51,616 nucleotides of DNA, taken from the NCBI GenBank assembly GCA_002490725.1, contig DKUN01000022.1, forward strand, positions 1 through 51,616. The letters run 5' to 3'. Made by a program: the position numbers and the translations under genes. Under the pieces are notes generated by a model. That model had not been told where the DNA came from. It saw only the letters and a program-made list of their open reading frames with translations, and did not search any database. This document shows positions 33,546 to 40,633 of the stretch, piece after piece (positions within the stretch are counted from its first letter, which is position 1; each line of letters begins with the position of its first letter). This DNA comes from Porphyromonadaceae bacterium UBA7203 (GTDB lineage: Bacteria > Bacteroidota > Bacteroidia > Bacteroidales > Muribaculaceae).

Positions 33546-34847
33546 TTATTGCCCGGCCGGAGCTCCCGACGAAGCAGGGCCCTTCGGGCCGCGGGGCTTA
33601 CGACGGCAGGTCCAGCGGCGACGCGGCTTGTCGGCGCGCCCCTTGCCTGAGTCGGCACTCTCGTTACGTCCGGACGAAGTGCGCGGCTTCTTTTCGTCGT
33701 CGCGGCTTTCGCTGCCGTCGCGCAGCGCCTCGGGGAGCTCGCCCCGCTCTACAGGTTTGCCGAGAAAATCTTCGATATACTTGAATTTGCGGCGTTCGCG
33801 CTCGCCGACCAGAGTAACGGCCACGCCTTCCTCGCCCGCGCGGGCCGTGCGACCAATGCGGTGAACATAGTCTTCGGCGTCGTGAGGCACATCGAAGTTC
33901 ACCACCATGGTAATGTCATCAATATCGATGCCGCGCGCAACGATGTCGGTAGCGACGAGAATGTCGATATTGCCGGCACGGAAATTGCGCATAACCTCCT
34001 CACGCACGTTCTGATCAAGATCGGAGTGCATTTCGCCTACGGCCAGCTTCTTGCGCCTGAGCGCTCGGGCCAGGTCCTTGACCTTGAGCTTCGACGACGC
34101 AAAAACAATTACGCGCCTGGAGTTCACCGTGTCAAACAGATGAAGCAGCAGCGCCTCCTTGCGGCGCTCGCCGCAGAGGTAGACCTTCTGATGCACCTTT
34201 TCAGTGGGCTTGCTGACAGCAATCTTGATTTCGACCGGGTCATGAAGCAGCGATTTGGCCATTTTCTGAATTTTCGGTGGCATGGTGGCCGAGAACATCA
34301 GCGTCTGACGGGTTTCGGGGAGCTTGCGCGCAATCTGCATTATGTCGTCATAGAACCCCATGTCGAGCATCCGGTCAGCCTCGTCGAGAATAAAGAATTC
34401 AACCTCCGAGAGGTCAACATAACCCATCGACAGGTGAGCGAGCAGTCGGCCGGGAGTGGCAATGACCACTTCGGCACCCATTTGCAGGCCGCGCTGCTGA
34501 CGGGCATAGCCGGCGCCGTCCGTACCGCCATAGATCGGCAAAGAACTGATTGGAAGGAAATAGCTGAAGCCTTGCATCTGGCCGTCGATCTGCAACGCGA
34601 GCTCGCGGGTAGGCGTCATGACCACACACTTGATTTTGTCTGACGGCTTGCGCTTGCCCAGTTCGTTGATTACCGGCAGCAAAAACGCCGCGGTCTTACC
34701 CGTGCCTGTCTGGGCCACGGCGATAAGGTCGCGCCCCTCGAGAGCGGCGGGAATAGCTTTTTCCTGAATAGGAGTGCACTCATCAAAGTGCATATCATAG
34801 AGAGCGTCGAGGACGTCGTCAGTAAGGTCTAAATCTTCAAATTGCAT
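33546..34847 (-). CDS. DEAD-box RNA helicase (RhlE-like)
   Basis: A 433-residue ATP-dependent RNA helicase. Motifs: Q motif (TPIQEKAIPAAL), motif I AQTGTGKTA (near 46), Ia PTRELALQ, DEAD box FILDEADRMLD (near 150), SAT in MFSATMPPK, and in the second domain VIFASSK, LVATDIVARGIDI and HRIGRTARAG. The last 60 residues are a basic, low-complexity tail (after LPEALRDGSESRDDEKKPR) that probably binds RNA, as in RhlE-type enzymes in ribosome assembly and RNA turnover. A TAAATTTG -7 element lies at 34871-34878. The porin gene follows on the same strand. Confidence 0.94.
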   Translation of the reverse strand: MQFEDLDLTDDVLDALYDMHFDECTPIQEKAIPAALEGRDLIAVAQTGTGKTAAFLLPVINELGKRKPSDKIKCVVMTPTRELALQIDGQMQGFSYFLPISSLPIYGGTDGAGYARQQRGLQMGAEVVIATPGRLLAHLSMGYVDLSEVEFFILDEADRMLDMGFYDDIMQIARKLPETRQTLMFSATMPPKIQKMAKSLLHDPVEIKIAVSKPTEKVHQKVYLCGERRKEALLLHLFDTVNSRRVIVFASSKLKVKDLARALRRKKLAVGEMHSDLDQNVREEVMRNFRAGNIDILVATDIVARGIDIDDITMVVNFDVPHDAEDYVHRIGRTARAGEEGVAVTLVGERERRKFKYIEDFLGKPVERGELPEALRDGSESRDDEKKPRTSSGRNESADSGKGRADKPRRRWTCRRKPRGPKGPASSGAPAGQ

Positions 34848-34870
34848 CGTGCAGGTAGGGTTTTAAAGCG

Positions 34871-34878
34871 CAAATTTA
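34871..34878 (-). promoter_or_regulatory. -7 element for the helicase gene
   Basis: Complement reads TAAATTTG, 24 nt before the ATG. No clean TTTG at the expected spacing. Confidence 0.45.
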
Positions 34879-35018
34879 CGCTAATTTTCCCAATTTCTGA
34901 AATTTCTTTCCCCGGCCGTCGGCCGCCTATATAATATAATAAGGTGAATAATAAGGCAAAAAGCACAATAATTTCAAGGTTTAGGCGTTATAATAGCGTG
35001 CATTTCGATATTTTTTCG

Positions 35019-35026
35019 TATCTTTG
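35019..35026 (+). promoter_or_regulatory. -7 element for the Dabb-rpoD-pgeF run
   Basis: TATCTTTG matches TAnnTTTG, 57 nt before the Dabb ATG. No TTTG is seen 19-21 nt upstream. A small hairpin GGGTTT/AAACCC (about 35047-35064) sits in the leader. The rest of 34879-35018 is AT-rich with nothing else I can name. Confidence 0.5.
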
Positions 35027-35083
35027 CGCGCTTAATACGCTCCACCGGGTTTAAAATCAAACCCATTAACCAGTTGAAGAATA

Positions 35084-35380
35084 ATGGTCAAGCATATCGT
35101 CAGCTTTAAACTGCAAGGCACGGCCGAAGCCCGTCTCGACGCCGCTCGCCGCTTCAAAGACGCCCTTTTGGCGCTACCCGGGCAAATCAGTGTGCTCGAA
35201 TCAATGGAAGCAGGCATCAACGAGAACCCCAACGAAGACTGGGACATTGTTTTAACAGCAACAGTGCCGACAATGGCCGACATTGACGTCTACGCCAAGC
35301 ATCCCGCCCACGTGGCCGCTGCGGCGATCATAGCCCCGCTCAAGGAAGCGCGGGCATGTGTTGACTATGAAGTAAAATAA
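35084..35380 (+). CDS. Dabb (stress-responsive alpha/beta-barrel) domain protein
   Basis: A 98-residue single-domain protein. The opening MVKHIVSFKLQGTAEARLD with the conserved early His, the middle GINENPNEDWDIVLTATVPT and the closing YAKHPAHVAAAAIIAPL (H-P-x-H) are the Dabb signature. These small dimeric ferredoxin-like proteins are of mostly unknown biochemical role in bacteria. It is 32 bp upstream of rpoD on the same strand and probably shares its transcript. Confidence 0.9.
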   Translation: MVKHIVSFKLQGTAEARLDAARRFKDALLALPGQISVLESMEAGINENPNEDWDIVLTATVPTMADIDVYAKHPAHVAAAAIIAPLKEARACVDYEVK

Positions 35381-35412
35381 TCTGTTAACGTACTCCCTAA
35401 AAGATTAAATAG

Positions 35413-36270
35413 ATGCAGCAACTCAAAATCAGTCAGGCGCCTACCAACCGCGACCCGCTTCTTAACCGATACCTCCAGGAAATCGGCCGCGAAGAGCTCC
35501 TGACCGTCGACGAGGAAGTCGAGCTCGCCCAGCGCATTCGCCAGGGCGACACGGCGGCCGTTGACCGCCTTGTGCGCGCCAACCTCCGCTTCGTAGTGTC
35601 TGTAGCAAAACAGTATCAAAACCAGGGTCTCGAACTCATGGACCTCATTTCCGAAGGCAACGTAGGCCTGCAGAAAGCCGCCCAGAAGTTCGACGAAACG
35701 CGCGGCTTCAAGTTTATCAGCTACGCCGTGTGGTGGATACGCCAGAGCATCCTTCAGGCCCTGGCCGAACAGAGCCGAATCGTAAGGCTTCCGCTCAACC
35801 AGGTCGGCTCCATCAACAAAATCCGCAAGGTGCTCAACAAATTCGAGCAGGAGAACATGCGCGCACCCTCGGTCGAAGAACTCGCCAAGGAACTCGACGT
35901 GGCCCCCGAAAAGATTGCCGAGACCATGAAAGTAAGCGGTCGTCAGGTCAGCGTCGACGCCCCCTTCCAGGAAGGCGAAGACAACAGTCTGCTCGACGTG
36001 CTAACCAACAGCGACCTGCCCGCAACCGACGAAGGCCTCAGCCGTGAATCGCTCACCACCGAGGTTGAACGTGCCCTCATGCAGCTCCACGAGCGTGAGC
36101 GCCAGATTCTCAAGCTCTTCTTCGGTATCGGCTGTCAGGAAATGCCCCTCGAGGAAATCGGCGTGAAATTCGACCTCACACGCGAGCGCGTGCGCCAGAT
36201 TAAGGAAAAGGCTATTCGCCGACTCAAAGGCTCCAAGAGCGAACTGCTCAAGAGCTACCTTGCCCAATAA
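35413..36270 (+). CDS. rpoD: Primary sigma factor RpoD (Bacteroidetes type)
   Basis: A 285-residue sigma-70 factor, the short form without region 1.1 that serves as the housekeeping sigma in Bacteroidetes. Region 1.2 is DPLLNRYLQEIGREELLT, region 2 is RFVVSVAKQYQNQGLELMDL through GFKFISYAVWWIRQSILQAL, region 3 is SVEELAKELDVAPEKI, and region 4 is LHERERQILKLFFGIG and LTRERVRQIKEKAIRRLK. Such factors read the TTTG/TAnnTTTG promoters seen throughout this window. The TAA overlaps the ATG of pgeF by one base (TAATG). Confidence 0.95.
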   Translation: MQQLKISQAPTNRDPLLNRYLQEIGREELLTVDEEVELAQRIRQGDTAAVDRLVRANLRFVVSVAKQYQNQGLELMDLISEGNVGLQKAAQKFDETRGFKFISYAVWWIRQSILQALAEQSRIVRLPLNQVGSINKIRKVLNKFEQENMRAPSVEELAKELDVAPEKIAETMKVSGRQVSVDAPFQEGEDNSLLDVLTNSDLPATDEGLSRESLTTEVERALMQLHERERQILKLFFGIGCQEMPLEEIGVKFDLTRERVRQIKEKAIRRLKGSKSELLKSYLAQ

Positions 36271-36959
36271 TGAAGACACTGCCACTTCTGACAGAATTAA
36301 CCGGCGTGAGCGCGTTCAGCACTTGCGCCGGTTTCAACATATGCACCTACGCGGGCGGCGACCGCGACATGGCCGATGCCGACCTCCGGCAGCTCGAGCG
36401 CCTCACGGGCATCGACCGCTCGAACATGCGCTTTCCCGTTCAGACCCACACGGCCGAAGTGCGCCTTGCCGACCGGCCGCTCGACGGCGTCGACGGCGTA
36501 GTGTGCACAGCGCCCGGCATGCTCATCGGAGTGCACACGGCCGACTGCCTCCCATTGCTGATGGCCGACGTCAAAGCCGGAGTCACCGCCGCGGTCCACT
36601 GCGGCTGGCGCGGCACCGCCGACGGCATCGCCGCCAACGCCGTGGAGCTGATGGTCAGCGCCGGAGCCGACACCTGCCACATCGTAGCCGCCATGGGCCC
36701 GTGCATATGCGCCGACTGCTTCGAGGTAGGCGAAGAAGTGGCCTGCCGATTTCCCGACGCGGCCGTAATCAGGCGCCCGGGCGCCAAACCCCATGTCGAC
36801 CTTTACCGCGCCGTAGCCATGCAGCTCGAGGCCGCCGGAATCCGAGCCATCACCCCACCCCCGGCCTGCACGATGACCGATCCTCGCTTCTACTCCGTGC
36901 GCCGGCAAGGACGCTCGCTGACCATGCGCACCCTGTCGGCCATCACACTGTCGCTCTGA
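36270..36959 (+). CDS. pgeF: Polyphenol-oxidase-family protein (purine nucleoside phosphorylase, YfiH/PgeF)
   Basis: A 229-residue protein of the YfiH/'multicopper polyphenol oxidase' family, now known to be a purine nucleoside phosphorylase/adenosine deaminase, also linked to peptidoglycan editing. Zinc-site motifs are visible: VQTHTAEVRLAD near 57, HTADCLPLLMADV near 90 and AAVHCGWRGTADGI near 110, plus AAMGPCICADCFEV near 140 and DPRFYSVRRQGRS near the end. It overlaps the rpoD stop by one base, so it is translationally coupled to the sigma factor. Confidence 0.9.
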   Translation: MKTLPLLTELTGVSAFSTCAGFNICTYAGGDRDMADADLRQLERLTGIDRSNMRFPVQTHTAEVRLADRPLDGVDGVVCTAPGMLIGVHTADCLPLLMADVKAGVTAAVHCGWRGTADGIAANAVELMVSAGADTCHIVAAMGPCICADCFEVGEEVACRFPDAAVIRRPGAKPHVDLYRAVAMQLEAAGIRAITPPPACTMTDPRFYSVRRQGRSLTMRTLSAITLSL

Positions 36960-36979
36960 AGTTTTTTCGGCCGACACGC

Positions 36980-37010
36980 TTGCAGATTGGCAATATTATT
37001 CGTAAATTTG
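36980..37010 (+). promoter_or_regulatory. Promoter for the GH20 gene
   Basis: TTG at 36980-36982, 20-nt spacer, TAAATTTG at 37003-37010. Predicted leader about 48 nt before ATG 37062, which supports that start over an in-frame Met at 36987 lying upstream of the -7 element. Confidence 0.65.
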
Positions 37011-37061
37011 CCGATATTCACATCACATGTATCCACTCCACGCAACCTCAAATTTAATAGC

Positions 37062-40000
37062 ATGAAGTCCAATTTATTATCAATTGCAGTCGGCATTATC
37101 GCACTCTGCGCGCCGGCTGGAGCTTCGGGAGAAGCTCCGTTTGTTAACCTGACTCCGCAGCCGAAGGAAATCTCCCTGGGTTCGGGCTCGCTGACTCTGC
37201 CATCCGAATTTGCCGTAGACTCATCGTCGCTCCCCGCCGAAATGAAAGCCGAGGTCGACAAGTTCGCCGCCGCAATGGCAAGGGCCGGATTCACCGTTTC
37301 CCAGTCGCCCGACGCCGCCCTCATGACAATCAGCGTCAACGACGGCTGCCCCGCCGAAGGCTATAACCTCAGCGTAACCGCAAGCAAAGTGACCGTCGAG
37401 GCCGCTACGCCCGCGGGTCTGTTTTACGCCTTTCAGACCATTCGCAAGATTCTGCCCGCCCACGTCATGGCCGAGCTCCCCGCCAACGGCTCCTTTGCCT
37501 ACGAGCTCCCGCTGATGGAAATCATCGACGGCCCGCGCTACGCCCACCGCGGACTCGAAATCGACTCGGCCCGCCACTTCTGGACAGTGACCCAGATGAA
37601 AAAGATGATTGACGTAATGAGCTATTACAAGATGAACCGCCTGCACTGGCACCTCACCGATGACCAAGGCTGGCGCATCGAAATACCGAAATACCCCAAG
37701 CTCAGCGTCGAGGCCGCCACCGCCCCCAACGCCTACTGGTGGGACTTCGACAACGGCTATGAATATTACCTCAACGAGCCCTACGGCCCCTACTGCTACT
37801 CGGTCGACGACCTGAAGGAAGTGGTGGCCTACGCCAAAGAGCGCCACATTGAAGTGATTCCCGAAGTCGACATGCCCGGCCACATGGAAGCCGCCATCGC
37901 CGCCTATCCCGAATTCAGCACTAACCCCGAGGGCCAATATCAGGTGCGCTACTGGCCCGGCGTGTCAAGCAACATCCTCGACATCTCCAACCCCAAGGTG
38001 ATGCAGTTCTGCAAAGATGTCATTGACGAACTCGTAGAAATCTTCCCGTTCGAATACATCCACATCGGCGGTGACGAATGCCCCAAAAGCGCCTGGAAAA
38101 ACTCCGCATCCATACAAAAGCTGATGACCGACCTCGGCATATCGACCGAAGACGCCCTGCAAAGCTGGTTCTCAAAGCAGATTGCCGACTACGCCAAGCC
38201 CAAAGGCCGCAAACTCATATGCTGGAACGAAGTGCTAAACGGCGACCCCGAGATGGTAAAAGACGCCGACATCATGATTTACGACTGGCTCGGCGGCACC
38301 AGAGCCGACGGCCCCTCATACCAGGCAGCTACCCTGGGACTGCGCTCCGTATGGTGCTCGACCTACCACTATTACATCGACTACTCGCAATGGGGCGGCT
38401 CGAACGAGCCCAAGTCCATGGCCGGTCCCATCACGCTTGAAACCATCTATAACGTAAAGCCCTCGACAGCACCCGCCGACCAACCGGACCTGCTCCCGTA
38501 CTACTACGGCGTTCAGTGCAACCTCTGGTGCGAATACGTGGCCGAGCCCAAACACCTCGAATACAATGCACTGCCGCGCACCATCGCCGTGGCCGAAACC
38601 GGATGGAGCCCCGATGCGAAAAAGAACTTCGCTGACTTCCGCAAGCGATTCAACGCCGACACCGAGCTGCTTGACCTGCGCGGCTACACCTACGGCAAGC
38701 ACTACGTCGACGTGAAATACACCGACCCTGAGCAAGGCCGCTACGCTACCCTGATTACCTGCGCCAACGCCGACGCCGGCCGACGCGGCCGCTGCATCGA
38801 ACTCGTGCGCGACGGCTCGCCCCTGATTAACGAAAAGAATGCCCGGGCCGGCAAACTATGGACAGCTATGCCTGCCGCCGAAAACAACGACGCCTACAAC
38901 TGGCAGCAGTGGACTTTCGAGGCAGACCCCGCCGGCTCGGGAAAGTTCGCCCTCGTCTGCAAGGCACAGCCCCAGGGCTCCGTCAGCCCCGACATGGAAG
39001 GCTCGGGCATCAGCGCCCACTGGGCCTATGACACCTCGACCAAGCACTATAACTTCGTTGTCGGCGAACACTTTGCCCAATCCGGAGCCAACTTCACCTA
39101 CTCTATCCGCTCCGACAAAAACAGCTCATGGTGGATGAACTGCGCCCAGACAGCTCAGAACAACACCGTCAACAACTGGAGCAACCCTGCCGACGGCGAC
39201 GGTGGCATCTGGCTCTACAACCTCGTTGACGAAACCGTCGATCAGGTCAGCCCCGCCCCCGGCCAATACGGCGCATTGGTAACCTGTGCCAGCCACGACT
39301 CGGGCCGCGCCGGCCGCTGCATGGAACTCGTGCGCGACGGCTCGCCTCTGATTGCCCAGAAGCAAGCTTCGGTCGGCAAGATATGGACCAACACCCAGTT
39401 CACCGAATACGAACCGTATTACGACTGGCAGCAGTGGACTTTCGAAGCCGACCCCGCCGGCTCGGGCAAATATGCCCTGGTCTGCAAGGCCCGTCCCCAG
39501 GGCTCCGTAAGCCCCGACATGGAAGGCTCGAGTGTCGGCGCCCGATGGAACTACGACAACAATACCAAGCACTATAACTTCGTTGTCGGCGAACACATGC
39601 TTAAACAAGAGGGCAACTACGCCTACTCTATCCGCTCCGACAAGAACAGCTCATGGTGGATGAACTGCGCCCAGACAGCTCAGGACAACGCCGTCAACAA
39701 CTGGAGCAACCCGGCCGACGGCAACGGCGGCATCTGGCTCTTCTCGTTCGAGCGCAACGACATCGTCTACCCTGAGTTCAACTTCCTCGAAGAGGGTGAG
39801 GCCTATATCTTCACCGCCGGCTCGGGCAACACCGCCGGCGCCATACTCGCCGACAACGCATCGGGCAACTTCCTCGGCCACACCGAGACTGACCCCGCCG
39901 AAACCGGCACTGCAGCGGTCTGGATTGTCGAAGCCACCCGAATCAACGCCGAAACCAACATCCAGTTCGTAACGCTGCGCAACGCAAAGACCGGCCGCTA

Positions 40001-40427
40001 CATTTCAGGCGGCGCCGATGTTGCCGTCACCTCCACCCCCTCGGCCGGATTCTTCACCGGCGACGCCGGCTACCCCGTTGAAATGTCGGCCGCCAAACCC
40101 GCCGAGCCCAACGTAAGAATCATGGGCTGGGAAGGCTATGACGACCTCAAGATTCAGGTCAAGAAACGCAACATCTACCCCCTGTCGGCCAACTCGATGG
40201 TCAACCCCTCGACAATCAGTTCCGGCTCGACAACCGCCGGCAACGCCGTGCGCAACCAGGGCGCGGCATGGATTGCCACCAAAGCCTCTGAAATGTCAAT
40301 CAGCGAAGTGGCTCTTCCGGCCGACGCCGCCGGAACCGGCATCTACGACATCCAGGGCCGACGTCTCAGCCGAATCACCGCCCCCGGCCTCTACATAATC
40401 GACGGCCGTAAGCAACTGGTACGCTAA
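37062..40427 (+). CDS. Secreted GH20 beta-N-acetylhexosaminidase with duplicated C-terminal modules
   Basis: A 1121-residue secreted enzyme. Signal peptide MKSNLLSIAVGIIALCAPAGA; GH20b N-terminal domain about 25-150; catalytic GH20 barrel about 155-535 with RYAHRGLEIDSARHFWTV, LHWHLTDDQGWRIEIPKYP (near 196) and the catalytic Asp-Glu in HIGGDECPKSAWK (near 336). Two near-identical modules follow (about 560-722 and 735-898), then a third lectin-like stretch to about 1075 and the sorting-type tail YDIQGRRL ... GLYIIDGRKQLVR. It would release terminal GlcNAc/GalNAc from mucin or other glycoconjugates outside the cell. Start chosen from the signal peptide and the promoter at 36980-37010. Two terminators follow. 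Confidence 0.93.
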   Translation: MKSNLLSIAVGIIALCAPAGASGEAPFVNLTPQPKEISLGSGSLTLPSEFAVDSSSLPAEMKAEVDKFAAAMARAGFTVSQSPDAALMTISVNDGCPAEGYNLSVTASKVTVEAATPAGLFYAFQTIRKILPAHVMAELPANGSFAYELPLMEIIDGPRYAHRGLEIDSARHFWTVTQMKKMIDVMSYYKMNRLHWHLTDDQGWRIEIPKYPKLSVEAATAPNAYWWDFDNGYEYYLNEPYGPYCYSVDDLKEVVAYAKERHIEVIPEVDMPGHMEAAIAAYPEFSTNPEGQYQVRYWPGVSSNILDISNPKVMQFCKDVIDELVEIFPFEYIHIGGDECPKSAWKNSASIQKLMTDLGISTEDALQSWFSKQIADYAKPKGRKLICWNEVLNGDPEMVKDADIMIYDWLGGTRADGPSYQAATLGLRSVWCSTYHYYIDYSQWGGSNEPKSMAGPITLETIYNVKPSTAPADQPDLLPYYYGVQCNLWCEYVAEPKHLEYNALPRTIAVAETGWSPDAKKNFADFRKRFNADTELLDLRGYTYGKHYVDVKYTDPEQGRYATLITCANADAGRRGRCIELVRDGSPLINEKNARAGKLWTAMPAAENNDAYNWQQWTFEADPAGSGKFALVCKAQPQGSVSPDMEGSGISAHWAYDTSTKHYNFVVGEHFAQSGANFTYSIRSDKNSSWWMNCAQTAQNNTVNNWSNPADGDGGIWLYNLVDETVDQVSPAPGQYGALVTCASHDSGRAGRCMELVRDGSPLIAQKQASVGKIWTNTQFTEYEPYYDWQQWTFEADPAGSGKYALVCKARPQGSVSPDMEGSSVGARWNYDNNTKHYNFVVGEHMLKQEGNYAYSIRSDKNSSWWMNCAQTAQDNAVNNWSNPADGNGGIWLFSFERNDIVYPEFNFLEEGEAYIFTAGSGNTAGAILADNASGNFLGHTETDPAETGTAAVWIVEATRINAETNIQFVTLRNAKTGRYISGGADVAVTSTPSAGFFTGDAGYPVEMSAAKPAEPNVRIMGWEGYDDLKIQVKKRNIYPLSANSMVNPSTISSGSTTAGNAVRNQGAAWIATKASEMSISEVALPADAAGTGIYDIQGRRLSRITAPGLYIIDGRKQLVR
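38742..39229 (+). repeat. Tandem module copy 1 in GH20
   Basis: First copy of a module of about 163 residues beginning YATLITCANADAGRRGRC and ending NPADGDGGIWLY. The second copy starts 525 nt later. Both DNA and protein are highly similar over long stretches, e.g. the segment encoding SIRSDKNSSWWMNCAQTAQ is nearly identical at DNA level. Confidence 0.85.
39267..39757 (+). repeat. Tandem module copy 2 in GH20
   Basis: Second copy, beginning YGALVTCASHDSGRAGRC and ending NPADGNGGIWLF. The middle part (WQQWTFEADPAGSGK, ARPQGSVSPDMEGS, KHYNFVVGEH) matches copy 1 almost residue for residue; the divergent stretch is the linker after GKIW. Confidence 0.85.
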
Positions 40428-40450
40428 GCCAACGAATCACGACAACATGC

Positions 40451-40487
40451 AACTGACAATGGGCCCCGCTCATTGTCAGTTTCTTTT
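40451..40487 (+). terminator. Terminator 1 after GH20
   Basis: Perfect 11-bp stem AACTGACAATG (40451-40461) with CATTGTCAGTT (40471-40481), then TCTTTT. Confidence 0.8.
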
Positions 40488-40518
40488 GGCCGGCCCCCGT
40501 CCGTCACGACTCAACCAC

Positions 40519-40562
40519 GCGCCTGCGGCCCCCCTTGGAATCGAAGCCGCAGGCGCTTTTTT
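40519..40562 (+). terminator. Terminator 2 between GH20 and alaS
   Basis: Perfect 11-bp stem GCGCCTGCGGC (40519-40529) with GCCGCAGGCGC (40546-40556), followed by six T. Confidence 0.85.
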
Positions 40563-40594
40563 GCACAAAAATAGGCTATTTCGGAATTTTTGTG

Positions 40595-40602
40595 TAAATT
40601 TG
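40595..40602 (+). promoter_or_regulatory. -7 element for alaS
   Basis: TAAATTTG, 31 nt before the ATG; the -33 region has no clean TTTG at normal spacing. Confidence 0.5.
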
Positions 40603-40633
40603 CGCGTTATATACATCATCCGTTTAACCGAAT

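Noticed and set aside
36260..37057. 265-codon plus-strand frame overlapping pgeF
   Set aside because: Arg/His/Pro-rich translation in the wrong frame; pgeF carries the zinc-site motifs.
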